In this document: one piece after another, positions 1 to 6,253 of the stretch
Position numbering within the stretch: position 1 is the first letter of the stretch
Layout: each line of letters opens with the position of its first letter
Source: Clostridiales bacterium
Lineage (GTDB): Bacteria > Bacillota > Clostridia > Oscillospirales > Oscillospiraceae
Direction: 5' to 3'
Assembly (NCBI GenBank): GCA_009774055.1
Contig: VSNB01000013.1
Location: 1 to 22,896, forward strand
Length of the DNA stretch: 22,896 nt
The notes under the pieces: generated by a model
What the model saw: only the letters and a program-made list of their open reading frames with translations
Databases searched by the model: none
What the model was told of the DNA's origin: nothing
Translations under genes and position numbers: made by a program

Positions 1-84
1 GGGTTTTTAACGAAGTCTGGGCGGAAAATCCGCCGTCAAGACGTGCGCGGGGAGATATGAAACAGGCTCTAAGGAGGGATAAGG

Positions 85-681
85 ATGGAGGCGCTGAATA
101 CGCCAGCCATAGAGACGGAACGGCTGCTTCTGCGGCGGTTCCGCCCGGAGGACATCCCCGCGCTGTTCTCTATTTACGGCGACCGGGAGGTCAATACCTA
201 CCTGCCGTGGCGCCCGCTGGCCTCCTGTCAGGAAGCGGAGCGGCTTTTTGAGAACGAGTACGCGGCGGCGTACCGGGAGCCCCGGGGGTATCGGTATGCC
301 GTCTGCCTGAAAGCGGACGACATCCCCATCGGGTACGTACATGTAGACCCGGAGGGAGCCCGCGATCTGGGCTATGCCCTGTCCAGGGCGTTCTGGCATC
401 AGGGGATTGCCGTTGAGGCCGCCCGGGCGGCGGCGGCGCAGGCAAAACAAGACGGCCTTCCTTTCATCACCGCTACCCACGACGTCAACAACCCCCGCAG
501 CGGCAGCGTCATGCGGGCCCTGGGGATGCGCTATCAGTACACCTACAGGGAGCAGTGACAGCCCAAGGACATCCCCGTGACCTTCCGGCTGTACCAGCTG
601 AACCTGGACGGAAACGAAACGCGCGTATACTGGAAGTACTGGGAGCGGTACGCGGTCCACTATATAGAAGACCTATCGTGA
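85..681 (+). pseudogene. GNAT-family N-acetyltransferase, interrupted by an in-frame TGA
   Basis: The intact family transfers an acetyl group from acetyl-CoA to an amine; the substrate cannot be told here. The reading frame opens at ATG 85 behind AAGGAGGGA (71-79). It begins with the RimJ/RimL-like signature of an early TERLLLRRF segment, with a later GYALSRAFWHQGIAVEA segment (acetyl-CoA-binding region) and NPRSGSVMRALGM near residues 136-148. At codon 158 (556-558) there is TGA. The same frame then stays open for 40 more codons to TGA 679-681, and that part reads like the normal C-terminus of this family (QPKDIPVTFRLYQLN, then WKYWERYAVH). A TGG Trp fits the stop position (EQ-W-QPKD), so a single G-to-A change would explain it. 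The full product would be 198 residues, the usual length. The next gene starts 8 bases later, as in an operon. Truncation at 157 residues removes the last part of the fold, so function is doubtful. A base-calling or assembly error is the main alternative. Confidence 0.85.
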
Positions 682-689
682 GGCGGCTT

Positions 690-1444
690 ATGGAAAACGT
701 CATTGTATTCGACCTGGGCGGCACCCTGATGCGCTACGAGGGGATGCCCCACTCCTGGATTTCCTACTATCAGGCCGCCTTCGAGGCGGTGCGGGACCGC
801 TTCAGCCTCCCTCTGGGGGAGGAGGATATCACCCGTTCCGTCCACATCCTGCGGGAATACAACCCCAGATACAAGCCCCGGGAGATTGAGCACTCCGCCG
901 AATTCCTGTTCGGCGAGGCCACCCGGCACTGGAACGCCTCCCTCCCCCTGCCGGAGATCATCGACGCCTTTTTCGCGGGCATCCGCCTTACCGCAAAGCT
1001 GTACGGCGACACCCCCCCGCCCTGGCGAAGCTCCGGGAGCTGGGCTGGCGGACCGCCGCCCTGATCAACCTGCCCAGCGCCATGCCGGACCGCCTCTTCC
1101 GGGCGGACATCCCGGAGCTGCTGGAATGGCTGGACCTCTATGTATCCTCCGAGAGCTGCGGCTGGCGGAAGCCCAACCCGGCGGGCCTGCGCCTCTTCGC
1201 CCGGCATTTCGGCGCGAAGCCCTCCCGGCTCATTTTTGTAGGGGACGAAAAGCTGGACATCGCCACGGCGAAAAACGCCGGCTGCCGCGCGATCCAGATC
1301 TGCCGGGAACCGGAAACGGAGGATTTCGGCGCGGACGCCGCCATCAGCGGCCTGGACGAGCTGTTTCCCCTCATCCTGCCGGCGGACAGCGCGGATGGAA
1401 CCGGCATCGCCGCCGGCCCGCGGCACGTCCGGGAGCCAGTTTGA
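690..1444 (+). pseudogene. HAD-superfamily hydrolase, frameshifted at a poly-C run
   Basis: HAD hydrolases are mostly small-molecule phosphatases using an Asp nucleophile; the substrate here is unknown. ATG 690 follows the GNAT stop by 8 bases. Motif I is FDLGGT at residues 7-12, with Asp8 as nucleophile; the usual second Asp is Gly, a variant I believe occurs in clostridial members. The first frame encodes the N-terminal and cap part up to YGDTP. The frame then breaks in the seven-C run 1012-1018. Reading on in the -1 frame from 1019 gives ALAKLRELGWRTAALINLP, then the motif III lysine in CGWRKPNP and motif IV VGDEKLDIATAKNAG, ending at TGA 1442-1444. Restoring one C gives about 251 residues, normal for the family. 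It may be a real lesion, a homopolymer sequencing error, or programmed -1 slippage, because C-CCC-CCG is a slippery-type heptamer in the correct phase. It is presumably co-transcribed with the preceding GNAT gene. Confidence 0.85.
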
Positions 1445-1484
1445 GAACCTGTATTTGCAGGCGGCGCGCATCGCCTGTAAATAC
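1445..1484 (+). repeat. Intergenic hairpin element, copy 1
   Basis: Directly after the HAD stop lies GAACCTGTATTTGCAGGCGG (1445-1464). The segment 1451-1463 pairs with 1472-1484 to form a 13-bp stem with one G-T wobble around an 8-base loop. No T-run follows immediately, so it is not a classic intrinsic terminator. The 20-base 5' arm recurs with two changes at 12958-12977, where it also opens a hairpin. A weak sigma-A-like TTGCAG-N17-TAAATA (1455-1483) overlaps the stem, so a promoter role for the downstream hydrolase operon is possible. Confidence 0.5.
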
Positions 1485-1549
1485 GGATTCTGAAATAATA
1501 TTTTATTCGCCTCTTTCAGCGGCGAAGAGAAGCAGAAAGGAGCCCTCCC

Positions 1550-2236
1550 ATGTCAGATATTTCCCTCTGCTATACCAAACAAGGAGCGGGCCCTCCGCTC
1601 CTCCTCCTCCACGGCAACGGGGAGGACGGAAGCTATTTTACCCACCAGACGGACTATTTCTCCCGCCGCTACACGGTCTACGCCGTGGACACCCGGGGCC
1701 ACGGCCGCTCCCCCCGGGGAACGGCGCCCTTCACCATCGCCCAGTTCGCCGAGGACCTGTCGGAATTCATGGACGAGCAGGGCATCCTCCGGGCCCCCAT
1801 CCTGGGGTTCAGCGACGGAGGGAACATCGCCCTGACCTTCACCCTGGCCCACCCGGGGCGGGTGAGCCGCCTGATCCTCAACGGGGCCAACCTGGACCCC
1901 TCCGGGGTAAAGGCCCATATTCAGATTCCCATTATCCTGGGCTATAAGCTGGCCTTCCTTTTCGCGGAGAAGAGCCCCCAGGCCAAGGCCCACGCGGAGA
2001 TGCTGGGCCTCATGGTCAATGAGCCCCGCATCGATCCGGAGGCATTGCAAAAGCTCCGGGTCCGCACCCTGGTGATCGTGGGCACCAAGGATATGATCAA
2101 GGACGAGCACACCCTGCTCATCGCCCGTAGCCTGCCCCGGAGCCGGCTGGAGATCATCGCGGGGGACCACTTCATCGCCGCCAAGAATCCCGGCGCCTTC
2201 AACCGGGCGGTGGACGAGTTTTTATCCGAACCGTAA
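1550..2236 (+). CDS. Alpha/beta-fold hydrolase
   Basis: This is a 228-residue soluble hydrolase of the alpha/beta superfamily, probably an esterase or related enzyme of unknown substrate. Visible landmarks are the oxyanion-hole segment LLLHGNGE (residues 18-25), DTRGHGRS (47-54) after strand 4, the nucleophile elbow GFSDGG with Ser88, a late acid in VGTKD (Asp181) and the catalytic His207 in AGDHF. All three triad members are therefore present and the length is typical for a compact member with a short lid. ATG 1550 is chosen because AAAGGAG lies 8 bases upstream and the sequence before it is not hydrolase-like. It is followed after 12 bases by the murT-like gene, so it probably starts the same transcript. 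A substrate link to peptidoglycan would be guesswork from position only. Confidence 0.88.
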   Translation: MSDISLCYTKQGAGPPLLLLHGNGEDGSYFTHQTDYFSRRYTVYAVDTRGHGRSPRGTAPFTIAQFAEDLSEFMDEQGILRAPILGFSDGGNIALTFTLAHPGRVSRLILNGANLDPSGVKAHIQIPIILGYKLAFLFAEKSPQAKAHAEMLGLMVNEPRIDPEALQKLRVRTLVIVGTKDMIKDEHTLLIARSLPRSRLEIIAGDHFIAAKNPGAFNRAVDEFLSEP

Positions 2237-2248
2237 GGAGAAGCCTCT

Positions 2249-3583
2249 ATGAGATTATTTTTCGCCATCATCGTCTGCAAGCTGCTGCGCTTCATCGGCA
2301 AGCTGGCGGGGAAGGGCAGCTCCCTCCCCGGACAGTACGCGCTGAAGATCTGTCCTGACGCCCTGGGCCGGGTGAAGCTGCCCCCCTGCGTCATCGCCGT
2401 CACCGGCAGCAACGGCAAGACCTCCACCGTGGAAATGATCGCCGCCATCCTCCGCAAAAGCGGCAGAACCGTCGTCTACAACGAGGAGGGGTCCAACCAG
2501 ATCGAGGGCGTGGCCACCCTGATCCTCTGCAGCAGCTCCCTCTCCGGCAGAATGCGAGGGGACGTGCTGCTGCTGGAGAGCGACGAGCGGTACGCCCGCC
2601 GGACCTTCCGGTGGTTCCACCCCACCCACTTCGTCATCACCAACCTCTACCGGGACCAGCTGACCCGGAACGGCCACCCGGAGTGGGTCTACAACGCCAT
2701 CCTGCCCGCCATCCACCCGGAAACAACCCTGGCGCTCAACGCCGACGACCCCCTGGTGTCCCTCTTCGCCCAAGGCCATGAGAACGTAAAGTGGTTCGGG
2801 CTGGAGGAATGCTCTGTCAGCACAAAAGAACATCACGGCGTCTATCACGACGGCGCCCGGTGCCCGGCGTGCCAGGGCCGGATGGAATACATCTGCTATC
2901 ACTACGAACACATCGGCCATTACCAATGCGCGGACTGCGGCTACCGCCGGCACGAAACGGATTTTGCCGTGACGGCCCTGGACCTGGAGCGCGGGACGCT
3001 GACCATCGACGGGGATACCGAGATCTCCCTGGCCTTTAAGAGCATCTACAACGTGTACAACATCCTGGCGGCCTGGTCCGTCTGCTCCCTGGCGGGGGTG
3101 GACAAGGAAACCATGGCCTCTGTCATCAACAACTATATCCTGAAAAACGGGCGTATGGTCCGGTTTACCCTGGGAGAGCATCACGGCACCCTGCTGACCA
3201 GCAAGCACGAAAATTCCGTGGCCTACGACACCAACCTGAACTATATCGCCCGCGCCAAGGCCCCCTGTCAGGCGCTGATCATCGTGGACGCCATCAGCCG
3301 CAAGTACTTCACCGGCGAAACCAGCTGGCTGTGGGACATCGACTTCGACCAGCTCAACTGCGAGCAGGTGAAAAAAATCATCCTCTGCGGAAAGTACGTC
3401 CACGATTTGGCCATGCGCTTCGACTATACCGCCATCCCGGCGGAGAAGATCGCCTGTTATGACGCGGTCCCCCAGGCCGCCGCCGCGCTGGCGGAGGACG
3501 GCGGGCGGGAGGACCTCTATGTGGTGACCTGCTTCTCCGACCGGGACAAGCTGCTCAATCTGGTTAAGAAGGAGGAGGGCTGA
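2249..3583 (+). CDS. murT: MurT-like Mur ligase (lipid II isoglutaminyl synthase ligase subunit family), divergent
   Basis: MurT with GatD amidates the alpha-carboxyl of D-Glu in lipid II. This 444-residue protein has the MurT plan: a hydrophobic N-terminal helix, the Mur-ligase P-loop TGSNGKTST (residues 52-60), NLYRDQLTRNGHPE (132-145), a four-cysteine zinc ribbon (Cys205, Cys208, Cys227, Cys230) inserted in the central domain, and a C-terminal DUF1727 domain with SWLWDIDFD (359-367). Two C-terminal segments differ from ordinary MurT. The usual KNPAG-type stretch is replaced around residues 318-332, and the DNYADGRDVSW-type loop, where I recall the catalytic Asp, reads RKYFTGETSW (351-360). 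AAGGAG sits upstream of ATG 2249. The gene ends 1 base before the gatD-like ATG, so translation is coupled. Family membership is secure; activity on lipid II is less so, because the partner lacks its active site. Confidence 0.85.
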   Translation: MRLFFAIIVCKLLRFIGKLAGKGSSLPGQYALKICPDALGRVKLPPCVIAVTGSNGKTSTVEMIAAILRKSGRTVVYNEEGSNQIEGVATLILCSSSLSGRMRGDVLLLESDERYARRTFRWFHPTHFVITNLYRDQLTRNGHPEWVYNAILPAIHPETTLALNADDPLVSLFAQGHENVKWFGLEECSVSTKEHHGVYHDGARCPACQGRMEYICYHYEHIGHYQCADCGYRRHETDFAVTALDLERGTLTIDGDTEISLAFKSIYNVYNILAAWSVCSLAGVDKETMASVINNYILKNGRMVRFTLGEHHGTLLTSKHENSVAYDTNLNYIARAKAPCQALIIVDAISRKYFTGETSWLWDIDFDQLNCEQVKKIILCGKYVHDLAMRFDYTAIPAEKIACYDAVPQAAAALAEDGGREDLYVVTCFSDRDKLLNLVKKEEG

Positions 3584-3584
3584 T

Positions 3585-4313
3585 ATGAAGCTGACCATTG
3601 CGCACCTCTACCCAGACAGCATGTCCCTGTACGGCGAGTACGCCAATATAGCCGTCCTCCGCCGCCATCTGGAGGCGATGGGCGTGGAGGCCGCAGTCCG
3701 GAATTTTACCTGTGAAGATCCTCCGGACTTTTCAGACGCAGACTTCATCTATATGGGCGCGGGCACAGAGCGCCGGCAGAAGAGCGTCCTTATTGCCGCT
3801 CCCCGCTGCGCCCCGGCGCTGAAAGCCGCCGCGGAAAAGGGCGCGGTGATCCTCTTCACCGGAAACGCTATGGAAACCCTGGGGGCCTCCGTTACCGACG
3901 CATCCGGCAAGGTCTGGCCGGGATACGGTCTGGCGGATTTCACCACCGTGGAGACGGACCAGCGGACTCCTGGAGACGTGGTGGCCTCCCCCGTGCTGTG
4001 GGACGCCCCGGCGGTGGGCTTTATGAACAAATGCAGCGTAACCCATGGGATCGCCGCGCCACTGTTCCACAGTCTGCCCCTGGGCTTCGGCAACGACGCG
4101 GAGCACGGGGCGGAGGGATATGTCTCCGGCAATGTGTTCGCCACCCACCTCACCGGCCCGGCGCTGGTCAAAAATCCGGACTTTCTGGACCTCGTCATCC
4201 GGCGGCTGTTCGCCCTGAAGGGCTGGGAGGTCCCGGAACGGCTTCCGGTCCTGCCCCACGAGCGGGAGGCATACGCCGTAACCCTGCGGGAGCTGGAAGC
4301 CAGGATCAAGTGA
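3585..4313 (+). CDS. gatD: GatD-like class I glutamine amidotransferase fold, catalytic residues missing
   Basis: GatD normally hydrolyses glutamine and hands ammonia to MurT. This 242-residue protein aligns along its length with GatD: LYPDSMSLYGEYANIAVLRR (9-28), FIYMGAGTERRQ (54-65), WPGYGLADF (111-119), VGFMNK (144-149) and HLTGPALVKNPDF (188-200). Against my recollection of Staphylococcus aureus GatD, the nucleophile motif TICGGYQFLG reads FTGNAMETLG (91-100), placing Gly93 at the catalytic Cys. The YLHGP motif reads HLTGP, placing Thr190 at the catalytic His. Cys150 and His188 are nearby but not in register. AAGGAGG inside the end of the murT-like gene serves as ribosome site. It may be a structural or ammonia-channelling subunit, or act with a different nitrogen donor. 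The symbol reflects family, not proven activity. Confidence 0.8.
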   Translation: MKLTIAHLYPDSMSLYGEYANIAVLRRHLEAMGVEAAVRNFTCEDPPDFSDADFIYMGAGTERRQKSVLIAAPRCAPALKAAAEKGAVILFTGNAMETLGASVTDASGKVWPGYGLADFTTVETDQRTPGDVVASPVLWDAPAVGFMNKCSVTHGIAAPLFHSLPLGFGNDAEHGAEGYVSGNVFATHLTGPALVKNPDFLDLVIRRLFALKGWEVPERLPVLPHEREAYAVTLRELEARIK

Positions 4314-4348
4314 CCGCCTATCGGACAGAATAAAAAGGAGTTAAATTT

Positions 4349-5632
4349 ATGAAATGTCCCATCTGCGCCCGGGAAACGGATTCCGATGCGGTGTTCTGTG
4401 AAATATGCGGGAAAAAGATCCCCCGCTGTCCCTCCTGCGGCAAGGTCCTCTATGAGAGAAGCCGCTTCTGCGACCACGACGGCGCGCCGCTGCCGGAGGA
4501 GCTGTTCCTCGATCTTCCTCCGGATCCGTCGGACGCCCCGCCGCCGCAAAAAAAGAGGAGCGGGGCCCCTCTGATTGCGGTCCTCATCCTGCTGGCCGTT
4601 CTGCTGCTGGCTGCCGGGGCGGGGGGATATGTCCTCCTGGGCGGAGAGCTGCCGTTCCTGTCCGGGGAGCAGCCGGAGGACCAGCCCTCCGCTTCCGAGG
4701 ACGGGGATTGGGACGAGCCGGAGGAGGACGATCCAGTGGAGACGGCCCTTGCATCGGCGCGGGATTACGCGGAGGAGGAGGAGGAGTACCTGAAGGCCCT
4801 GCGGGAGCTCCGGCGCGCCCTGGAGGAGAAGCCGTCATCCAAAAAACTGCTGGAGGCCCAGCAGGCGTACACTGCGGATTTTGAGACGGACGCGCTGGAG
4901 CGGGCCGAGGCCCTGGCGGAGAGCGGCGGCCTTCCCGACGCGGTCCAGGCGGTCCGCGAGGCGCTGGACGCCCTCGGCGAGGAAAGCGAGGCGCTGTCCG
5001 GCAGGCTGGCGGAGTATGAGGCGCGTTGGACTGGCGACGCCGCCGCCCTGGCGGAGCGGCTGGAGGAGGAAAACCGGCTGGAGGAAGCGAAGGCCCAGCT
5101 GGACGAGGCGCTGGCCCTGTTCCCGGAGAACACCGAACTCCGAGGAAAGCTGGCGCGTGTGGAAGAACTGATTGAGCAGGCCAACCGCGTTCCTCCTATC
5201 TCCATGGACGCCGTGACAGCCGTGGATGCAACCTCCTATCTCATCCAGTCCTCGTACAGCCTCTACCACACGCCCGACCGCATGATGGACGGCGACCTGA
5301 GCACCGCCTGGGTGGAGGGCGCGTCCGGGGACGGCATCGGCGAATCGGTTACGTTTACCTTCGACGGGACCTATCTGGTATCCGGTTTCCAGATCTACGC
5401 GGGCTATCAGAAGTCCGACGCGCTGTATGAGAAAAACTCCCGTCCGGCGGACCTCACCGTGACCTTTTCCAACGGGGATGAGGCGGCGGTGACGCTTGCG
5501 GATGAAAGCGGTTCCCAGCGCATCGCCTTTGACGCCCCGGCGGAGACAAACAGCGTCACGCTGACCATCGATTCCGTTTACTCCGGCAGCAAATATGAGG
5601 ATACCGTGATCTCTGAGATCGTGTTCTATTGA
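4349..5632 (+). CDS. Zinc-ribbon / single-pass membrane / NADase-type glycan-binding (discoidin-like) domain protein
   Basis: This 427-residue protein has four recognisable parts. The N-terminal zinc ribbons use Cys3, Cys6, Cys17, Cys20 and then Cys27, Cys30, Cys41 with Asp42/His43. A Pro-rich linker and a KKR stop signal precede one strong transmembrane helix (about 74-97). An acidic, Glu/Ala-rich helical region (about 130-280) looks like TPR-like or coiled-coil repeats. The C-terminal domain (about 293-427) has HTPDRMMDGDLSTAWVEG (307-324) and ends in ISEIVFY, the pattern of discoidin/F5-8C-like domains that I recall being named NADase-type glycan-binding in clostridial genomes. Topology by inference: ribbons inside, discoidin-like domain outside facing the wall. 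AAAAAGGAG lies upstream of ATG 4349, 35 bases after gatD. It probably closes the murT-gatD transcript and may act as an envelope-sensing or wall-binding protein; no enzymatic residues are evident. Confidence 0.75.
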   Translation: MKCPICARETDSDAVFCEICGKKIPRCPSCGKVLYERSRFCDHDGAPLPEELFLDLPPDPSDAPPPQKKRSGAPLIAVLILLAVLLLAAGAGGYVLLGGELPFLSGEQPEDQPSASEDGDWDEPEEDDPVETALASARDYAEEEEEYLKALRELRRALEEKPSSKKLLEAQQAYTADFETDALERAEALAESGGLPDAVQAVREALDALGEESEALSGRLAEYEARWTGDAAALAERLEEENRLEEAKAQLDEALALFPENTELRGKLARVEELIEQANRVPPISMDAVTAVDATSYLIQSSYSLYHTPDRMMDGDLSTAWVEGASGDGIGESVTFTFDGTYLVSGFQIYAGYQKSDALYEKNSRPADLTVTFSNGDEAAVTLADESGSQRIAFDAPAETNSVTLTIDSVYSGSKYEDTVISEIVFY

Positions 5633-5633
5633 C

Positions 5634-5666
5634 CGGCCGGCGGTATTTTCCGGATACTGCCGGCCG
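5634..5666 (+). terminator. Stem-loop after the zinc-ribbon protein gene
   Basis: CGGCCGGCGGTAT pairs with ATACTGCCGGCCG (one G-T pair) around a 7-base loop, starting 2 bases after the stop codon. There is no T-run on the plus strand, so it may be a weak or factor-assisted terminator, or a 3'-end protecting hairpin. The strong promoter just downstream supports a transcript boundary here. Confidence 0.45.
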
Positions 5667-5681
5667 TGGGGGAAGGTAACA

Positions 5682-5702
5682 GCGGGGAAACGGTTTCCCC
5701 GC
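5682..5702. repeat. Short perfect inverted repeat upstream of the nfeD promoter
   Basis: GCGGGGAAA and TTTCCCCGC form a 9-bp perfect inverted repeat around CGG, ending one base before the -35 box at 5704. It could be a second hairpin of the upstream 3' end or a protein-binding site for the downstream promoter. The sequence alone does not decide. Confidence 0.4.
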
Positions 5703-5703
5703 A

Positions 5704-5732
5704 TTGACGGGACAGACCGGACGTAGTATACT
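5704..5732 (+). promoter_or_regulatory. Sigma-A promoter of the NfeD-like gene, with an overlapping inverted repeat
   Basis: TTGACG (5704-5709), a 17-base spacer and TATACT (5727-5732) match the sigma-A consensus closely. Transcription should start near 5739-5740. ATACTA-AA-TAGTAT (5728-5741) is a 6+6 inverted repeat covering the -10 and start point, so a repressor site is possible. A good ribosome site, GGAGGG, follows at 5757. Confidence 0.75.
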
Positions 5733-5768
5733 AAATAGTATCATCAACTAAGACAGGAGGGCTGTAAC

Positions 5769-6221
5769 ATGCTGGATATGATGGTTTGGGTATGGCTGGG
5801 CGTAACGGCTTTGGCGGCTTTTGTGGAGGCGGTCACCATGACCCTGGTGTCCGTGTGGTGCGTGGTGGGCGGACTGGTGGCCGTGTTCGCGGCCTACTTC
5901 GGCGCGTCTGTTCCAACGCAGCTGCTGCTGTTTCTGGGCGTGTCCATTCTCACCGCCGCCGTTGTCCGCCCGCTGGCGAAAAAGTACGCCGACCCCCACA
6001 AGGTCGCCACCAACGCCGACCGCCTGCTGGGCATGGAGGCCAAGGTCACCGAGGATATCGACAACGCCCGCTCCTCCGGCGCGGTGTACGTGGACGGCAA
6101 GACCTGGACCGCCCGCAGTACGGACGGCGGACGCATTTCCGCCGGAGAGACGGTGGAAATCGCGAGGATGGAGGGCGTGAAGCTCATCGTCCGTGCGAAG
6201 GCCGCCGTTCCCACGGCATAA
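5769..6221 (+). CDS. NfeD-like integral membrane protein
   Basis: This 150-residue protein has three hydrophobic helices (about 4-26, 28-46, 50-68), then a basic turn (RPLAKKY) and a soluble C-terminal OB-fold-like domain (about 85-145) with LLGMEAKVTEDI, VYVDGKTWTARS and AGETVEIARMEG. This is the short-form NfeD pattern. NfeD proteins usually work beside SPFH/flotillin-type proteins in membrane microdomains, and that partner gene is normally adjacent. Here the next gene is a GNAT-like protein, so the usual partner is missing from the neighbourhood. The gene has its own strong promoter and ribosome site. Identification rests on helix pattern plus OB-fold motifs and is fairly firm; the cellular role is not determined. 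Confidence 0.82.
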   Translation: MLDMMVWVWLGVTALAAFVEAVTMTLVSVWCVVGGLVAVFAAYFGASVPTQLLLFLGVSILTAAVVRPLAKKYADPHKVATNADRLLGMEAKVTEDIDNARSSGAVYVDGKTWTARSTDGGRISAGETVEIARMEGVKLIVRAKAAVPTA

Positions 6222-6238
6222 GAGAAACATAAGAGAAA
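6217..6238 (+). repeat. Perfect 11-bp tandem repeat across the nfeD stop codon
   Basis: CATAAGAGAAA occurs twice head to tail (6217-6227 and 6228-6238), covering the TAA stop and running into the ribosome site of the next gene. It looks like a simple slippage duplication that lengthened the spacer between the two genes. Confidence 0.8.
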
Positions 6239-6253
6239 AAGGAGCGTATCACC

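Noticed and set aside
20..34. GGCGGA-AAA-TCCGCC hairpin at the left edge
   Set aside because: Only 6 bp with no T-run on either side. It could be the end of an upstream element, but nothing supports a call.
1597..1612. Short CTC repeats in the alpha/beta hydrolase gene, and GAG repeats near 4770-4787
   Set aside because: They encode plain Leu and Glu runs in frame. Unit number is small and there is no sign of a phase-variable switch.
2255..3598. A 447-codon minus-strand frame antisense to murT
   Set aside because: It mirrors the murT codons in a GC-rich gene and shows no recognisable domain; the plus strand has the P-loop and zinc ribbon.
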